Below the pieces are notes generated by a model. It did not search any database. It was not told where the DNA came from and was given only the letters and a program-made list of their open reading frames with translations. From contig OX419337.1 of NCBI GenBank assembly GCA_948470475.1, positions 3,509,482-3,573,481 of the forward strand: 64,000 bases of DNA, written 5' to 3'. The position numbers and the translations under genes were made by a program. The stretch comes from Galaxea fascicularis. Lineage: Eukaryota > Cnidaria > Anthozoa > Scleractinia > Euphylliidae. Positions 61,661 through 64,000 of the stretch are shown in pieces (the first letter of the stretch is position 1; each line of letters starts with the position of its first letter).

Positions 61661-62691
61661 ACTCCACTTAGTTCAATTACCATTCTAAACAACTCTGATT
61701 GGCTTAGGAAAAAAGTGGACAACACAGAAGGGAAATTAAGTTCGTGCGACCACAGGTTATTGTTTTCCTCTCGCCTCGTGGTCGCGGCCGAGGTGTTTCA
61801 CTCCTCCAATGCAAACGAAAAAAAAAATAACTTCGGGTACCCAGGGTACGAAGTATTCTTCATCGTAAGACGTTCATGCGCTTGAGGGGGATAAAAATAA
61901 GCACATTGAAGACATGTGCGAGAATCGCCATCATAACAAGCCACTAATGTTTCCATCGAGGACACCATTATTTTTTTTTAAAGCGCACTGTTAGGTAAAG
62001 TTACTATTTTCACTTCCAAGAGTGAAGGAGACAAATTGATAATGGTTTGACTGTCTCTTTAGCTGAAGATATTATTAAGGCTGCCTTACAAATTTCATAA
62101 AAACTCAATCGTATTCGTGGCTGTCACAATAACAAGAGAATTTTAAGTGACGACAACAGCAACGACAAGGAAGTATGAATTCACGTTTGTGCAACAAGTT
62201 TTCCGCTAGCTTTTTGGATCCGTATACAGTGGTCAATATGCATTATCAACTCTGTTGATAAATCAAATTTTCATTCACCACTCCATCACCGGCGCAGCAC
62301 CACAAATTCTTTAGAAACTAACCCCCTCCATTCATCAGTTTTTTATGCCGACTCGTTCCACTTTTACAATGTGGACGAACTATTGGGGAACGAAATTGGT
62401 AGTAGAGTAAGAAAAAGGAAATTAAAATTCAAAGACATGTTCTCACGTTCTAGAATTTGGTCATTTCACGGTATTGAATTTTGAAGAGGACTGGGAAAGT
62501 CATCATATGTGGGAGGAATTCATGAAATCGCAATTAACTTTGTAAGTTGTTATGAGCTTTGATTGACTTTCAAATACTCTGTCGGTAAATAGGTAAGTAA
62601 TTGTTGGTGCAAACAACTTTAGTTGGCAGAGCCAAACCAGAGACACTGCTATAGTATTAGGATATAGTTGAGCAGTTTAGTGATGACAAAT

Positions 62692-62914
62692 CAGGCCCGG
62701 CCAGGGGGGTAGTGGGATGCCAATATACCCTATATTTTCCCCACAAGGTACCAATATACCTTAAAATCGTAAAATGTGTCATACTTATGAATTATAAATT
62801 TCTGTATCATATACCGAATACCTAAAATTCAGGAAAAACTACAGTAAAGAATACCATATACCTGAAATAAAAAGGTCCAAGATATCGTATACCCAAAACC
62901 CCTGGCCGGGCCTG
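62692..62914. mobile_element. MITE with CAGGCCCGGCCAGGGG ends
   Basis: CAGGCCCGGCCAGGGG and CCCCTGGCCGGGCCTG are perfect 16-bp inverted ends. The interior is filled with AATATACC/GTATACC repeats. The CAGG ends suggest hAT, but no duplicated target was recognised. Confidence 0.78.
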
Positions 62915-64000
62915 AAAAATAGAAAATCTATGGTACCCTAAGTTTTCCAAGGCCGTTTGACAGGCCTTCTAATTTCGAGTGCTCGCATTCGCATTTCACT
63001 CATTTGCGTATTTGCTTTACCATTCAGAAATAACAATAGTGGGTGTGCAAACTATTTTTTTATCTGATATCGGAATCGAAATCAAACACATCCTTTGCGT
63101 TGTTTTAATTTGTTGAGATAAGTAGATACTTTTAGTGGAAAGTTTACATTTAAGTTTTGTTCGATTACATACCTTGCATGTCGCTTACATAGTCAGATAG
63201 CCGCATTGCATTGTTCACTTTCAAATAAAATGTGCAACTTCGCTTAATTAATGTCCTTTTTTTTCCCGAGGAACATCATACGTGACCATACGGGTAGAAA
63301 GCCCCAAAAATTCACGTAAATTTGTGTAAAGAGAAAACCTGCACAAGGGATGGGCGAAAAAGTAAGTCATGGAAACCGAAAATTCCCAGGCTCCACCCTG
63401 GTCTTGCTTGTAATAAAACATACACTGGCCCTTGATACATGGTAGACCACCCAGATTTTGGTCTTAGCATTTGTTTCGAAATTCTTCAGCAAATGGTACA
63501 TTTACCACGTACAGTCTCATTAGCTCGTGAAACGGGGTCGATATAGACAGAGATATTGCCGGAGCAACGGAGCAAAGAAAATATTGTATCCGTCTCATTA
63601 CAGATACTATTCATACTCTATTAATATTCATTAGCCCTCGTGCATGGTATATAAGCATGCCTTGATTATTAATAGTTGCCAGTTTTGCCTAAATTTGGTT
63701 GGAATCGTCCCACCCACCCACCCTTCCTGCTTACTCTATTGGCACCTTTCTTGTTTCCCCAGTGAGCGTGCTCGTTTGGGGTGACTTTCCCATAACTAAA
63801 TGCCAATGAGTTTGCAGGAGGGATAATGAACTATACAATGAGGGGATGCTCGTGGTATAAAATTTATTCATTGTTCTATCAAACAATTAAAATAACTGCA
63901 ATCATTTAAATGTAGACTGAAAATAAATTTTCCCTATCAAAAATAGCTGTTTAATCAGCAACTGAGTAAATATAAATTTTCTTGTAAATATTCATTAAAT

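Larger units (their letters stand above)
60604..64000. other. Region downstream of transporter B
   Basis: No coding exon is supported. It contains the second TTCCGAAGAT element and one GGCCCGG-ended MITE (both listed). A TATA-like GTATATAAGC at about 63648 has no gene following it within the window. Confidence 0.5.

Overview
This is a eukaryotic window, most likely from a cnidarian and probably an anthozoan such as a stony coral. That assignment is an inference from three things: AT-rich, intron-rich genes with GT/AG introns; introns and gaps packed with small inverted-repeat transposons and tRNA-derived SINEs; and animal-type proteins. The species cannot be fixed from the sequence alone.

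Left part (1-20 kb). After about 2.3 kb of non-coding DNA comes a complete plus-strand gene for translation elongation factor eEF1A. It has a TATA box, a TOP-type start, one non-coding exon and six coding exons that give 462 aa. It is followed by a six-exon gene whose exons match AP5S1, the sigma subunit of adaptor complex AP-5 (225 aa).

Middle (20-38 kb). Convergent with AP5S1 is a minus-strand SLC2-family sugar transporter (four coding exons, 498 aa). About 4 kb upstream lies a second usable first exon that ends at the same residue and phase, so an isoform of 478 aa with its own promoter is possible. Next is a two-exon minus-strand LicD/fukutin-like nucleotidyltransferase, a short type II membrane protein.

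38-46 kb. The LicD first exon, part of its intron and its upstream DNA occur a second time as a direct duplication. The second LicD exon is broken by a deletion and by transposon insertions. The duplicated upstream DNA ends about 180 bp before an intronless plus-strand GT8 glycosyltransferase gene. The last codons of that gene are made from a tetranucleotide microsatellite.

46-64 kb. A long gap rich in repeats is followed by a second SLC2 transporter gene on the plus strand (485 aa). Its intron positions and two internal exon sizes are identical to those of the first transporter. The rest is non-coding, with dispersed repeats.

The genes do not form an operon or a single pathway. The two transporters are paralogues. 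LicD and GT8 are both probable secretory-pathway glycosylation enzymes and appear once to have shared a divergent promoter. No defence system, CRISPR array or clearly functional tRNA was seen.
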